Shown here piece after piece: positions 1 through 6,841 of a DNA stretch of 49,790 nucleotides. The position numbers and the translations under genes are program-made. This DNA comes from Methanolobus sp. (GTDB lineage Archaea; Halobacteriota; Methanosarcinia; Methanosarcinales; Methanosarcinaceae). The notes under the pieces were generated by a model. The model saw only the letters and a program-made list of their open reading frames with translations. It ran no database searches and had not been told where the DNA came from. Each line of letters starts with the position of its first letter. The stretch's first letter is position 1. The DNA is taken from assembly GCF_030682845.1 (NCBI RefSeq), contig NZ_JAUXNK010000011.1:1-49790 (forward strand). The letters are read 5' to 3'.

Positions 1-1
1 A

Positions 2-343
2 TTTCATCCTAATTTTATGGATCTGTTTGATCTGTGGACGCAAAATGGCGCAAAGATTACAATGATCCTCTCGGAAGAACTCTTCGAGAAACTAAGGACG
101 CATAATCTCAGTGACTTCCAGCATTTACTGGAGAACAGTAACATTGAGTTCCGCCTCTATTGCAAACCTTTTCGCTTTGTGTTCTTTTCATTGAATGACT
201 ATTGTCTTTTAGTGACCATGCTGAAAAAGGATGGATGGTATGATAACAAAGAACTGATCTCTTATAGCAGGAGTGCACTTGAATGGGGAAAGGACCTCTT
301 TGAATACTATAAAATGGATTCGACATTGATAACCACCATTTAG
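2..343 (+). CDS. FilR1-type methanogen regulator, C-terminal part (cut by window edge)
   Basis: The reading frame is open to the first base, so this is the C-terminal end of a longer protein. It aligns with the product at 4061-4621: both share a pattern of F-HP-F, a beta strand ending MILS or IVMS, and a terminal WGKDLFEYY or WSKDLFEYY followed by a hydrophobic tail. That pattern is the ligand-binding domain of methanogen winged-helix regulators (FilR1/DUF1724). The DNA-binding half lies outside the window. Target genes cannot be seen. The call as a regulator is family knowledge; the alignment is seen. Confidence 0.75.
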   Translation, partial: FHPNFMDLFDLWTQNGAKITMILSEELFEKLRTHNLSDFQHLLENSNIEFRLYCKPFRFVFFSLNDYCLLVTMLKKDGWYDNKELISYSRSALEWGKDLFEYYKMDSTLITTI

Positions 344-402
344 GTGATATGTCTGTTCTCAATCAGATACACGAAGATTTGTTCGCAAAATGACGATTGA
401 AT

Positions 403-419
403 TTTCAATTACATTGAAA
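403..419. promoter_or_regulatory. Palindrome TTTCAAT-TAC-ATTGAAA upstream of RNA promoter
   Basis: Perfect 7-bp arms with a 3-bp spacer, about 40 bp upstream of the TATA element at 455. The same core, TTCAAT-N3-ATTGAA, lies upstream of the second RNA locus at 28420-28434. A shared symmetric site before two copies of the same transcription unit suggests a dimeric regulator; the regulator is unknown. Confidence 0.5.
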
Positions 420-447
420 TATATCATTTAGTATCGAATTGCAACGG

Positions 448-467
448 GTTTAGGTTAAATAAAAAAA
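448..467 (+). promoter_or_regulatory. Archaeal promoter of candidate RNA, copy A
   Basis: GGTTTAGGTTAAATAAAAAA contains a TATA-like TTAAATAA near 455-462. The same 20 bases recur at 28499-28518 before the second RNA locus. Archaeal transcription usually begins about 25 bp downstream, which here gives a start near 481-485, at the first hairpin. Confidence 0.6.
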
Positions 468-480
468 GTACTTATTATAT

Positions 481-635
481 GTTGCGGGTTAGGGAATAAC
501 TTGCGGGTCTTTAAGTGACTTATCCGGTCAGCGGGGAATATTCCGGATATACAAGGACAGAGGTGCCTTAAAGCGTGGTGGTTTCCAGGTGCTTCACCTT
601 TCCTTGCGAAAAACCCTTTTGGTTTATTCTTTTTC
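481..635 (+). ncRNA. Candidate structured RNA, copy A
   Basis: Three successive hairpins are visible. H1 pairs GCGGGTTA (484-491) with TAACTTGC (497-504) around a GGGAA loop. H2 pairs TATCCGG (521-527) with CCGGATA (543-549) and encloses GGGGAA. H3 pairs GAGGTGCC (560-567) with GGTGCTTC (588-595) around the 20-nt loop TTAAAGCGTGGTGGTTTCCA. An AAACCC/GGGTTT-like hairpin followed by T-rich sequence near 608-635 may be the terminator. The H3 loop is identical in copy B and has one change in copy C at 28.6-28.8 kb, while the stem bases differ compensatorily. It could be a free small RNA or the 5' leader of RuBisCO, which starts 100 nt downstream. No known family was recognised. Confidence 0.65.
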
Positions 636-734
636 AGCAGACTTCTATCTGTAGCTGCTGTATGTTTGCAGCCATATTTTTCCATTTCCGGCGATTCCAA
701 AAACTCAAATAGATTGCAGGCTGTTATTACTGTT

Positions 735-2174
735 ATGAGCCTGACTGAAGAGCAATTGGTACAATCGCTGAATCCCAAACAACAGGGCTATGTGAATCTT
801 AAGCTGGCCGACCCCCGGAATGGGGAATATCTGCTTGGGGTCTTTCATCTAGTTCCGGAAGGAAGGTTAAATGTGCTACAGACTGCTGCGGAAGTTGCAG
901 CAGAATCATCTACGGGGACAAATTTCAAAGTAAATACCGAGACCCCTTTTTCCAAAGTGATGAATGCCCTTGTTTACCAGCTTGACCTGGAAAGGGACCT
1001 GGTATGGATAGCCTATCCATGGAGGCTCTTTGATAGGGGCGGTAATGTCCAGAATATCCTGACTTATATAGTCGGGAATATCCTGGGAATGAAGGAAGTT
1101 AAGGCCCTGAAATTAATGGATGTATGGTTCCCGCCATCTATGCTTGAGCAGTACGACGGTCCCGGTTACACTGTGGATGATATGCGCAAATATCTTGGCG
1201 TATATAACAGGCCCATTCTTGGAACTATCGTGAAACCAAAGATGGGACTCACTTCTGCGGAATACGCAGAGGTCTGTTATGATTTCTGGGCTGGCGGGGG
1301 GGATTTCGTCAAGAACGACGAGCCTCAGGCAAACCAGGACTTTTGCCCATATGACAAGATGGTGAAGCATGTCAAGGAAGCTATGGACAAGGCAGTGAAG
1401 GAAACCGGGAAAAAGAAAGTCCACTCTTTCAATGTCTCTGCCGCTGATTTTGACACGATGATCGAAAGATGTGAGATGATCGTCAATGCAGGCTTTGAAC
1501 CCGGAAGCTATGCGTTCCTGATAGACGGGATAACTGCCGGCTGGATGGCTGTCCAAACTCTCAGGCGAAGATATCCGGGTGTTTTCATCCATTTCCACAG
1601 GGCAGGTCACGGGGCTTTCACAAGACCTGAGAACCCGCTCGGTTTCTCCGTACTGGTACTGTCCAAATTCGCACGTCTTGCAGGTGCCTCCGGGATTCAT
1701 ACCGGCACGGCGGGAGTAGGTAAGATGAAAGGCACCCCCGAAGAGGATGTTGTTGCCGCGAACGGCATCCTGTATCTGAGATCTAAAGGGCACTTCTTTG
1801 AGCAGTCCTGGTCAAAGATACCGGATCTCGATAAAGATGTCATAACTCTTGTGAACGAGGATACAGCTCACCATGTCATCCTGGAGGATGACAGCTGGAG
1901 AGCTATGAAGAAATGCTGCCCGATCGTTTCCGGCGGGCTTAATCCCATCAGGCTGAAACCCTTTATCGATATCATGGGAAACGTGGATTTCATTACCACC
2001 ATGGGATCAGGCGTGCATGCCCATCCCGGCGGAACGCAAAGGGGAGCAAAAGCCCTGGTACAGGCATGTGAGGCTTATCTTAAGAACATGGATATTGAGC
2101 AATATGCCAAAGATCATGAGGAACTGGCGCAGGCCATCGAATATTTCTCCAAGGCCTCAAAAGATGCGATGTGA
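735..2174 (+). CDS. rbcL: Ribulose-1,5-bisphosphate carboxylase, form II/III large subunit
   Basis: Carboxylates ribulose-1,5-bisphosphate to two 3-phosphoglycerate; in archaea it works in the AMP/nucleoside salvage pathway rather than a Calvin cycle. From this start it has 479 residues. Visible motifs: KPKMGL around Lys167-Lys169, GGGDFVKNDE with the carbamylated Lys193, HFHRAGHGAF with His287/His289, and loop 6 GTAGVGKMKG with Lys330. Length and sequence resemble the Methanococcoides burtonii form II/III enzyme, which is longer than the usual methanogen form III. I chose ATG 735 because the protein then begins MSLTEEQLVQ; the frame is open further upstream, to 666, but that part would overlap the RNA leader region and has no family counterpart. 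Cytoplasmic; no RuBisCO activase or phosphoribulokinase gene is adjacent. Confidence 0.95.
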   Translation: MSLTEEQLVQSLNPKQQGYVNLKLADPRNGEYLLGVFHLVPEGRLNVLQTAAEVAAESSTGTNFKVNTETPFSKVMNALVYQLDLERDLVWIAYPWRLFDRGGNVQNILTYIVGNILGMKEVKALKLMDVWFPPSMLEQYDGPGYTVDDMRKYLGVYNRPILGTIVKPKMGLTSAEYAEVCYDFWAGGGDFVKNDEPQANQDFCPYDKMVKHVKEAMDKAVKETGKKKVHSFNVSAADFDTMIERCEMIVNAGFEPGSYAFLIDGITAGWMAVQTLRRRYPGVFIHFHRAGHGAFTRPENPLGFSVLVLSKFARLAGASGIHTGTAGVGKMKGTPEEDVVAANGILYLRSKGHFFEQSWSKIPDLDKDVITLVNEDTAHHVILEDDSWRAMKKCCPIVSGGLNPIRLKPFIDIMGNVDFITTMGSGVHAHPGGTQRGAKALVQACEAYLKNMDIEQYAKDHEELAQAIEYFSKASKDAM

Positions 2175-2197
2175 TCGCCTGCAATACAGTGTTGATT

Positions 2198-2225
2198 TTG
2201 ACGGACGCAATATTTAGTCCGTCAA
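2198..2225 (+). terminator. Terminator hairpin after RuBisCO
   Basis: TTGACGGAC (2198-2206) pairs perfectly with GTCCGTCAA (2217-2225), followed by GGTTCTTTTG. It lies 24 bp after the rbcL stop codon and before azlC, so it probably separates the two units. Confidence 0.55.
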
Positions 2226-2333
2226 GGTTCTTTTGATAAGACATAAATAAGATTAAATCCTTTTTTGCACTTTGTTTTCCTTCCGGGAAAGTCGTTTCGA
2301 TATCCTCGGAAATCTTGCAGGTGTAACCAGACC

Positions 2334-3071
2334 ATGAACCATGAGAGTGAAAAACTCTTCCTGAGCGCACTCAGGACAACGCTCCCGGTTTTCTTTGGCT
2401 ATATTCCCCTGGGGATAGCTTTTGGATTCCTGCTTGCAGGCGCTGGCTATCACTGGATATATGCGCTTGTGATGAGCATATTCATCTATACCGGAGCTGG
2501 GCAGTTCATCGCTGTGGCGCTGCTGGCAGCGGGTGCGCAGCTTATGGATTTTGTCACGGTCACACTCCTGATAAACCTGAGACACTCTTTTTACGGCCTG
2601 TCTCTGCTGGACAAGTTCTCCGGCGTGGGTAAGGTCAAGCCCTACCTCATATTCGCGCTCACCGACGAAACTTATGCGCTGCTCACTACCACCAGGGTCC
2701 CGGAAGGAGCTTCAAAGGCCAGGTTCTATTTTTACATATCTGCGCTGGACCACCTATACTGGATAGTGGGTTCAGTCCTTGGAGCTGTGCTGGGTTCTAT
2801 GCTCAGGCTTAATCTTGAAGGGCTCACTTTTGTGCTGGCCGCACTCTTTGTGGTACTGACCATTGAGCAGTATTATGCTTCAAGGACACGTTTCCCCTTT
2901 ATGGCGGCAATTGGTGCCGGTGTCATATCCCTTATGCTCTTCAGCCCGGAAAACATGCTGTTGTTTTCAATTGTCATAGGGACCCTCATTCTTATGGTAC
3001 ACGAGAAAATTACAAAACGTGGACATGCAGATCTGCCAGATACTGAAATATATCCGAAGGAGGAGAAATGA
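2334..3071 (+). CDS. azlC: AzlC family branched-chain amino acid exporter subunit
   Basis: Large membrane subunit of the AzlCD transporter, which exports branched-chain amino acids or analogues. The product of 245 residues is strongly hydrophobic with several membrane segments and carries the family pattern GYIPLGIAFGFLL near the N-terminus, then TGAGQF and a LINLRH motif. ATG 2334 gives the N-terminus MNHESEK, typical for the family; the frame is open upstream to 2265 but the extra residues are basic and without family counterpart. Its stop codon overlaps the azlD start, so the two are translationally coupled. Substrate is inferred from the family only. Confidence 0.88.
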   Translation: MNHESEKLFLSALRTTLPVFFGYIPLGIAFGFLLAGAGYHWIYALVMSIFIYTGAGQFIAVALLAAGAQLMDFVTVTLLINLRHSFYGLSLLDKFSGVGKVKPYLIFALTDETYALLTTTRVPEGASKARFYFYISALDHLYWIVGSVLGAVLGSMLRLNLEGLTFVLAALFVVLTIEQYYASRTRFPFMAAIGAGVISLMLFSPENMLLFSIVIGTLILMVHEKITKRGHADLPDTEIYPKEEK

Positions 3072-3415
3072 TGAGCGAAACCTCCTATATGCTGATGGTT
3101 ATAGCAACCGTAGCTTTAGCCACGTTTGCCACAAGAGCCCTGCCCTTTGTATTCTTCAACTCAAGAGAACCGCCGGAACTACTTTCAACCATCGAAAAGA
3201 ATCTACCGCCCATGATTCTTCTGCTGTTGCTTATCTATTGCCTCAAAGACGTGCAGTGGTTCCAGCCTCCTTACGGAGCACCCGAAATCTTCACGATAGT
3301 ATCAGTCACAGCTCTACACGTGTGGAAACGTAACGCAATGCTGAGTATTTTCGCAGGTACGGGGCTGTATATGCTGTTGATCCAGTTTGACGTGTTATCA
3401 TTCCTTTTTGGTTGA
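3068..3415 (+). CDS. azlD: AzlD family small membrane subunit
   Basis: Small partner of AzlC, 115 residues with about four hydrophobic segments. The N-terminal pattern of a hydrophobic helix followed by ATRALPF, then a region LPPMILLLLL, is typical of AzlD (branched-chain amino acid transport). The ATG lies inside the AGGAGAAATGATG overlap with the azlC stop and has a good ribosome binding site (AGGAGG at 3058-3063). ATG 3071 is an equally possible start. Together the pair forms a two-gene operon. Confidence 0.85.
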   Translation: MMSETSYMLMVIATVALATFATRALPFVFFNSREPPELLSTIEKNLPPMILLLLLIYCLKDVQWFQPPYGAPEIFTIVSVTALHVWKRNAMLSIFAGTGLYMLLIQFDVLSFLFG

Positions 3416-3571
3416 GTTTGGTATATTTCATGGCGTGAACATGCCGGAGCAGAGTCAAAATGAAGATGTGATGAAGGTCATTTCCGCATAGAATCATTAG
3501 CAGGATACGAAGATTATAATAATGATCGCAGCATTGGATAACTCAATTCATAATGAGGGGACCTATAAACA

Positions 3572-4042
3572 ATGCCGGACGGAAAAACGCATGAAATAAT
3601 CAATGCTTTAGTACTGATGGCCTCAATAGCAGGCCTGTATTACCTTTCAACAGAATATGGAAATGCTGTCGTTGGCAGTTACCTGAACACTTACACTATA
3701 CTCATCTTTTCTGCCACCTACCTTTTCGCAACATTCTTCCTCAGCCCGGACCTGGACATCGACAGCAGGCCTTACAGAAGATGGAAGATCTTCAGGATAC
3801 TCTGGTGGCCCTACAAGGTTATATTCAAACACAGGGGATTCTCCCACAATCCAATACTCGGGCCGCTGTCCATAGTGGCAAATCTTGCACTGATAGTCAT
3901 TCCTTTACTTCTGCTTGCAGGTGTCGATCTGCAGAATATGCCTCCAAATTTCATTGCAGCCGCCATAGCAGGCATAGTTCTCTCAATAGAGGTCCACATA
4001 ATTTCGGATAGTGTAATCTCAAAAATGAAAAGTGTTCTTTGA
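3572..4042 (+). CDS. DUF2227 putative metal-binding membrane protein
   Basis: A 156-residue protein with conserved polar residues set between membrane helices: H7 in MPDGKTH, the D60/D62/D64 cluster in LSPDLDID, and H87 and H92 in KHRGFSHN. This arrangement is that of the DUF2227 family (related to YdjM-type metal-dependent hydrolases), of unknown substrate. At least four hydrophobic segments place it in the membrane. It stands alone with its stop codon inside a hairpin terminator. Assignment to the family is confident; activity is not known. Confidence 0.8.
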   Translation: MPDGKTHEIINALVLMASIAGLYYLSTEYGNAVVGSYLNTYTILIFSATYLFATFFLSPDLDIDSRPYRRWKIFRILWWPYKVIFKHRGFSHNPILGPLSIVANLALIVIPLLLLAGVDLQNMPPNFIAAAIAGIVLSIEVHIISDSVISKMKSVL

Positions 4043-4050
4043 GAACACTT
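4030..4050. terminator. Bidirectional hairpin between convergent genes
   Basis: AAGTGTTCT (4030-4038), TTG, AGAACACTT (4042-4050) form a perfect 9-bp stem that includes the stop codon of the DUF2227 gene. On the minus strand it is followed by TTCATTTTT, so it probably ends the transcript of the FilR1-type gene at 4061 as well. Confidence 0.55.
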
Positions 4051-4060
4051 AAGGCCGGCT

Positions 4061-4735
4061 TTATAAAGCAGTTACCAGTATCGAATCCTTTAGATAATAC
4101 TCAAAAAGATCTTTACTCCATTGATATGCTTCAGGATTGCAGCAGAATAATTGCCTGTTGCTAAATTCATTATCTTTAGAAAATAATCGTAAAACGAAGC
4201 AATCATCACTTAAAGATAAAGATAGCAATCGAATTTCCTTTTGGCATAAGTAGAATTTAACTTTCCCGGATGAAACGAACCTATAATACTCATCCTGCCA
4301 CCCATCTTTTATTTTTGCAAGCATTTCCCTGGACATTACAATTGAAACATTTATGTTGTTCCGGATAAATTGCTCCATTATCGTAGGAAAAGTAGGGTGC
4401 ATAAAAGTGAATACAAAGAAAAGTGAACTTGATTCCTTAGATATTTCAACAAAGTCTTTGTTTATCTCATATATATTCACCAGACTCGGCTCGATGACTT
4501 CGCAACCCCTGATATCTTTAATTCTTTTTAGTATGTGAGAAGGGATAAAATCAATATCATGAGTTTCCAAATAAGAGATGTGATTATCAATAGTCTCAAT
4601 AGTATCTAAAAAAGGTTTCATTTTATCAACTATCAGCCTTCCAACAACTGTCAGTTCGTAAGTATCTCTCTAATGGTTAACAAGATAATGCTCTTCCAGT
4701 ATCCTTATGAGGCTATTGGTTTTATAATAAATGAA
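4061..4735 (-). pseudogene. FilR1-type winged-helix regulator, truncated with in-frame TAG
   Basis: The intact part from ATG 4621 encodes 186 residues of the FilR1 ligand-binding domain, ending WSKDLFEYYLKDS like the gene at the left edge. Upstream in the same frame the DNA still encodes the end of a winged helix: LIRILEEHYLVNH, then TAG (complement of 4670-4672), then RDTYELTVVGRLIVDKM running straight into the ATG. The recognition-helix half is missing because a TAA stops the frame at 4736-4738. The family normally has about 260 residues, so this is a truncated gene. TAG can be read as pyrrolysine in these methanogens, but with the HTH missing decay is the simpler reading. Confidence 0.7.
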
Positions 4736-4781
4736 TTACTCCACCTTTCAAAAAGAGATGACTTTGCTTAGCAGGTGTGTA

Positions 4782-6251
4782 ATGGTACAGAAAACAAGCA
4801 GCTCGGTTCCATCTGCTGGAAATGCCGGATCAGGTTCTGCATCTTCAGAGATATGTCATACCCCTGATGTTATTCCCAGTTCCGAAAAACGCATTGTGCT
4901 CTTTATTGCTGTACTTGCAGGATTCATAACTCCTTTTGATGGCTCAGCGGTAAATATCGCGCTACCGACATTGGGGGCGGAATTCCATATGGATGCTATT
5001 GCCCTTTCATGGGTTGCGACCGCATATCTGCTTTCTTCAGCGGTTTTCCTTGTTCCGTTTGGGAAGATAGCCGATATCTACGGGAGAAAAAAGATATTTC
5101 TTTACGGCATAGCGGTCTTCAGCCTTGCATCCCTGGCGATGGTCATGGTTTCTTCAACAGAGATGTTGATCGTAATTCGTGTTATCCAGGGTATGGGAAG
5201 TGCAATGATCTTCGGTACGGGGGCTGCTATCGTTACTTCTGCTTTCCCCCCGGGAGAGAGGGGAACGGCTCTGGGCATATATATCACTGCGGTCTATATC
5301 GGACTTTCCAGCGGCCCCTTTATTGGAGGAATAATGACCCAGCACCTTGGATGGAGGAGTATTTTCTTGGTAAATGTACCCATAGGCATCATAACGATCT
5401 TTCTTATCAAATGGAAGCTTAAAGGGGAATGGACCGAGTGCAAAGGAGAAAAGTTCGATGTAACGGGTTCGGTCATCTATGGCTCAGCGGTGGTTGCCGT
5501 TATGTACGGCTTCTCGATCCTCCCTGACATGGAAGGCGCTTTCCTCATAGTAACAGGAATTATCGGGGTAATCATCTTTGTCCTGTACGAGATGAGAATA
5601 CCTTATCCTGTCCTTGACATCAGACTCCTTACTAAAAACCGGGTCTTTGCCCTGTCAAACCTTTCTGCACTGATCAGTTACAGTGCAACATTTGCAGTTA
5701 CTTTCCTACTGAGCCTTGACCTGCAGTACACAAAAGGCTTCACTCCCCAGCAGGCCGGATTTATCCTTATAGCACAGCCTGTTGTCCAGGCTATGATCTC
5801 ACCCATTGCCGGCCGGCTCTCTGATAAAGTTGAGCCTCGATTCATTGCATCCCTTGGAATGGCCATCATTGCGGTCGGGCTCTTCCTGTTGACATTCATT
5901 GCAGAGACGACGCCCATATGGTACATGGTACTCGCTCTCCTCATACTTGGCACAGGTTTCGGGCTCTTTTCATCTCCTAACACGAATGTCATCATGAGCT
6001 CGGTCGATAAAAGATTCTATGGTGTCGCATCCGGCATGAGCGGGACCATGCGGCTTCTTGGCCAGATGCTTTCAATGGGAATTGCAATGATGATCCTTGC
6101 AGTTGTTACCGGTCCTGTAGTTATCACGCCTGAGTATTACCCACAGTTTGTTACAAGCCTACACTATGCGTTTACTCTCTTCACGATATTCTGCGTTGTG
6201 GGGGTGTTTGCTTCTCTTGCCAGAGGGAAAGAGATACCTCCCCATGATTAG
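4782..6251 (+). CDS. MFS drug exporter, DHA2 (EmrB/QacA) type
   Basis: Proton-coupled multidrug efflux carrier with 14 predicted membrane helices, about 489 residues. Seen: MFS motif A as GKIADIYGRKK, the exporter motif C region SSGPFIGGIMTQHLGWR, and the FLVNVPIGI stretch characteristic of EmrB-like proteins. The N-terminal tail is rich in Ser and Ala. ATG 4782 is preferred because AGGTG lies just upstream; in-frame ATGs at 4731 and 4758 are alternatives, but a TATA-like TTTATAATA at 4721-4729 would place the transcript start after 4731. A MarR regulator follows, suggesting a drug-responsive unit. Confidence 0.88.
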   Translation: MVQKTSSSVPSAGNAGSGSASSEICHTPDVIPSSEKRIVLFIAVLAGFITPFDGSAVNIALPTLGAEFHMDAIALSWVATAYLLSSAVFLVPFGKIADIYGRKKIFLYGIAVFSLASLAMVMVSSTEMLIVIRVIQGMGSAMIFGTGAAIVTSAFPPGERGTALGIYITAVYIGLSSGPFIGGIMTQHLGWRSIFLVNVPIGIITIFLIKWKLKGEWTECKGEKFDVTGSVIYGSAVVAVMYGFSILPDMEGAFLIVTGIIGVIIFVLYEMRIPYPVLDIRLLTKNRVFALSNLSALISYSATFAVTFLLSLDLQYTKGFTPQQAGFILIAQPVVQAMISPIAGRLSDKVEPRFIASLGMAIIAVGLFLLTFIAETTPIWYMVLALLILGTGFGLFSSPNTNVIMSSVDKRFYGVASGMSGTMRLLGQMLSMGIAMMILAVVTGPVVITPEYYPQFVTSLHYAFTLFTIFCVVGVFASLARGKEIPPHD

Positions 6252-6316
6252 GATTAATAGTGTCTTTTATATTTACTCCATTTTTGTGGGGCTCACCATG
6301 GCCAACAACTATATAA

Positions 6317-6335
6317 TTAGTTAGCAGCTAACTAA
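6317..6335. promoter_or_regulatory. Operator TTAGTTAG-CAG-CTAACTAA before marR
   Basis: Perfect 8-bp inverted repeat arms with a 3-bp spacer, overlapping and directly following the TATA element TATATAAT (6311-6318) and ending 15 bp before the marR start. The same arms recur before lon at 6785-6807. The position over the promoter fits autorepression by the MarR protein. Confidence 0.65.
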
Positions 6336-6350
6336 CTTTCAGATAGAATC

Positions 6351-6770
6351 ATGATGGAAAAAAAAGAGCATTTGTTTACAGTTTTTGAAGGCCTGTTCAA
6401 AATCAAAAGCGATTGCTCTTGTGCTATCTTCTCCGGATGTGGTCTATCGGATATTACCGTGAAGCAGATAGGATATCTGAAAACCATCGATGAACACGGG
6501 GAAGTAACGTTCAGCAAACTTGCGAAGATCACCCGCAACTCTAAACCCACTATCACTGAGATGGTCAAGAAATTCGTTCAAATGGAGTGCGTGTACAGAG
6601 AACGATCATCTGATGACGGGAGGATATTCTATATCCGTCTGACCGAAAAAGGACAGATAATAGCCCGGTCCGAACAGAATTCTCTGCTAAAACTCATTGA
6701 AAAGTTGGCAGAGTCATTGGATGAAAAGGATATGGATGAACTGATACAGATCCTGCGAAAGGTAAGATGA
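6351..6770 (+). CDS. MarR family transcriptional regulator with N-terminal Cys motif
   Basis: Winged-helix dimer of 139 residues. The DNA-binding part reads VTFSKLAKITRNSKPTITEMV followed by a wing with SSDDGRIFYIRLTEKG, the classic MarR signature with its D-x-R wing. An unusual C-x-C-x5-C cluster (residues about 22-30, DCSCAIFSGCGL) could sense redox state or a metal. The gene sits between an efflux carrier and lon and is flanked by the same 8-bp inverted repeat arms before itself and before lon, so it likely represses both itself and the protease. ATG 6354 is an alternative start. Confidence 0.88.
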   Translation: MMEKKEHLFTVFEGLFKIKSDCSCAIFSGCGLSDITVKQIGYLKTIDEHGEVTFSKLAKITRNSKPTITEMVKKFVQMECVYRERSSDDGRIFYIRLTEKGQIIARSEQNSLLKLIEKLAESLDEKDMDELIQILRKVR

Positions 6771-6784
6771 TTTTTTATTAACCA

Positions 6785-6828
6785 TTAGTTAGGGTAAATC
6801 TAACTAAATAACTAACTTATTAACTAAC
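6785..6828. promoter_or_regulatory. Operator cluster before lon
   Basis: TTAGTTAG (6785-6792) and CTAACTAA (6800-6807) repeat the arms of the marR operator with a 7-bp spacer. Two further TAACTAAC half-sites follow at 6809-6816 and 6821-6828, ending 13 bp before the lon start. This suggests several MarR dimers binding across the lon promoter. Confidence 0.65.
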
Positions 6829-6841
6829 TATCAATATACAA

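Noticed and set aside
1113-1793. Long minus-strand frame of 226 codons inside RuBisCO
   Set aside because: Fully antisense to a well conserved gene; the translation shows no domain.
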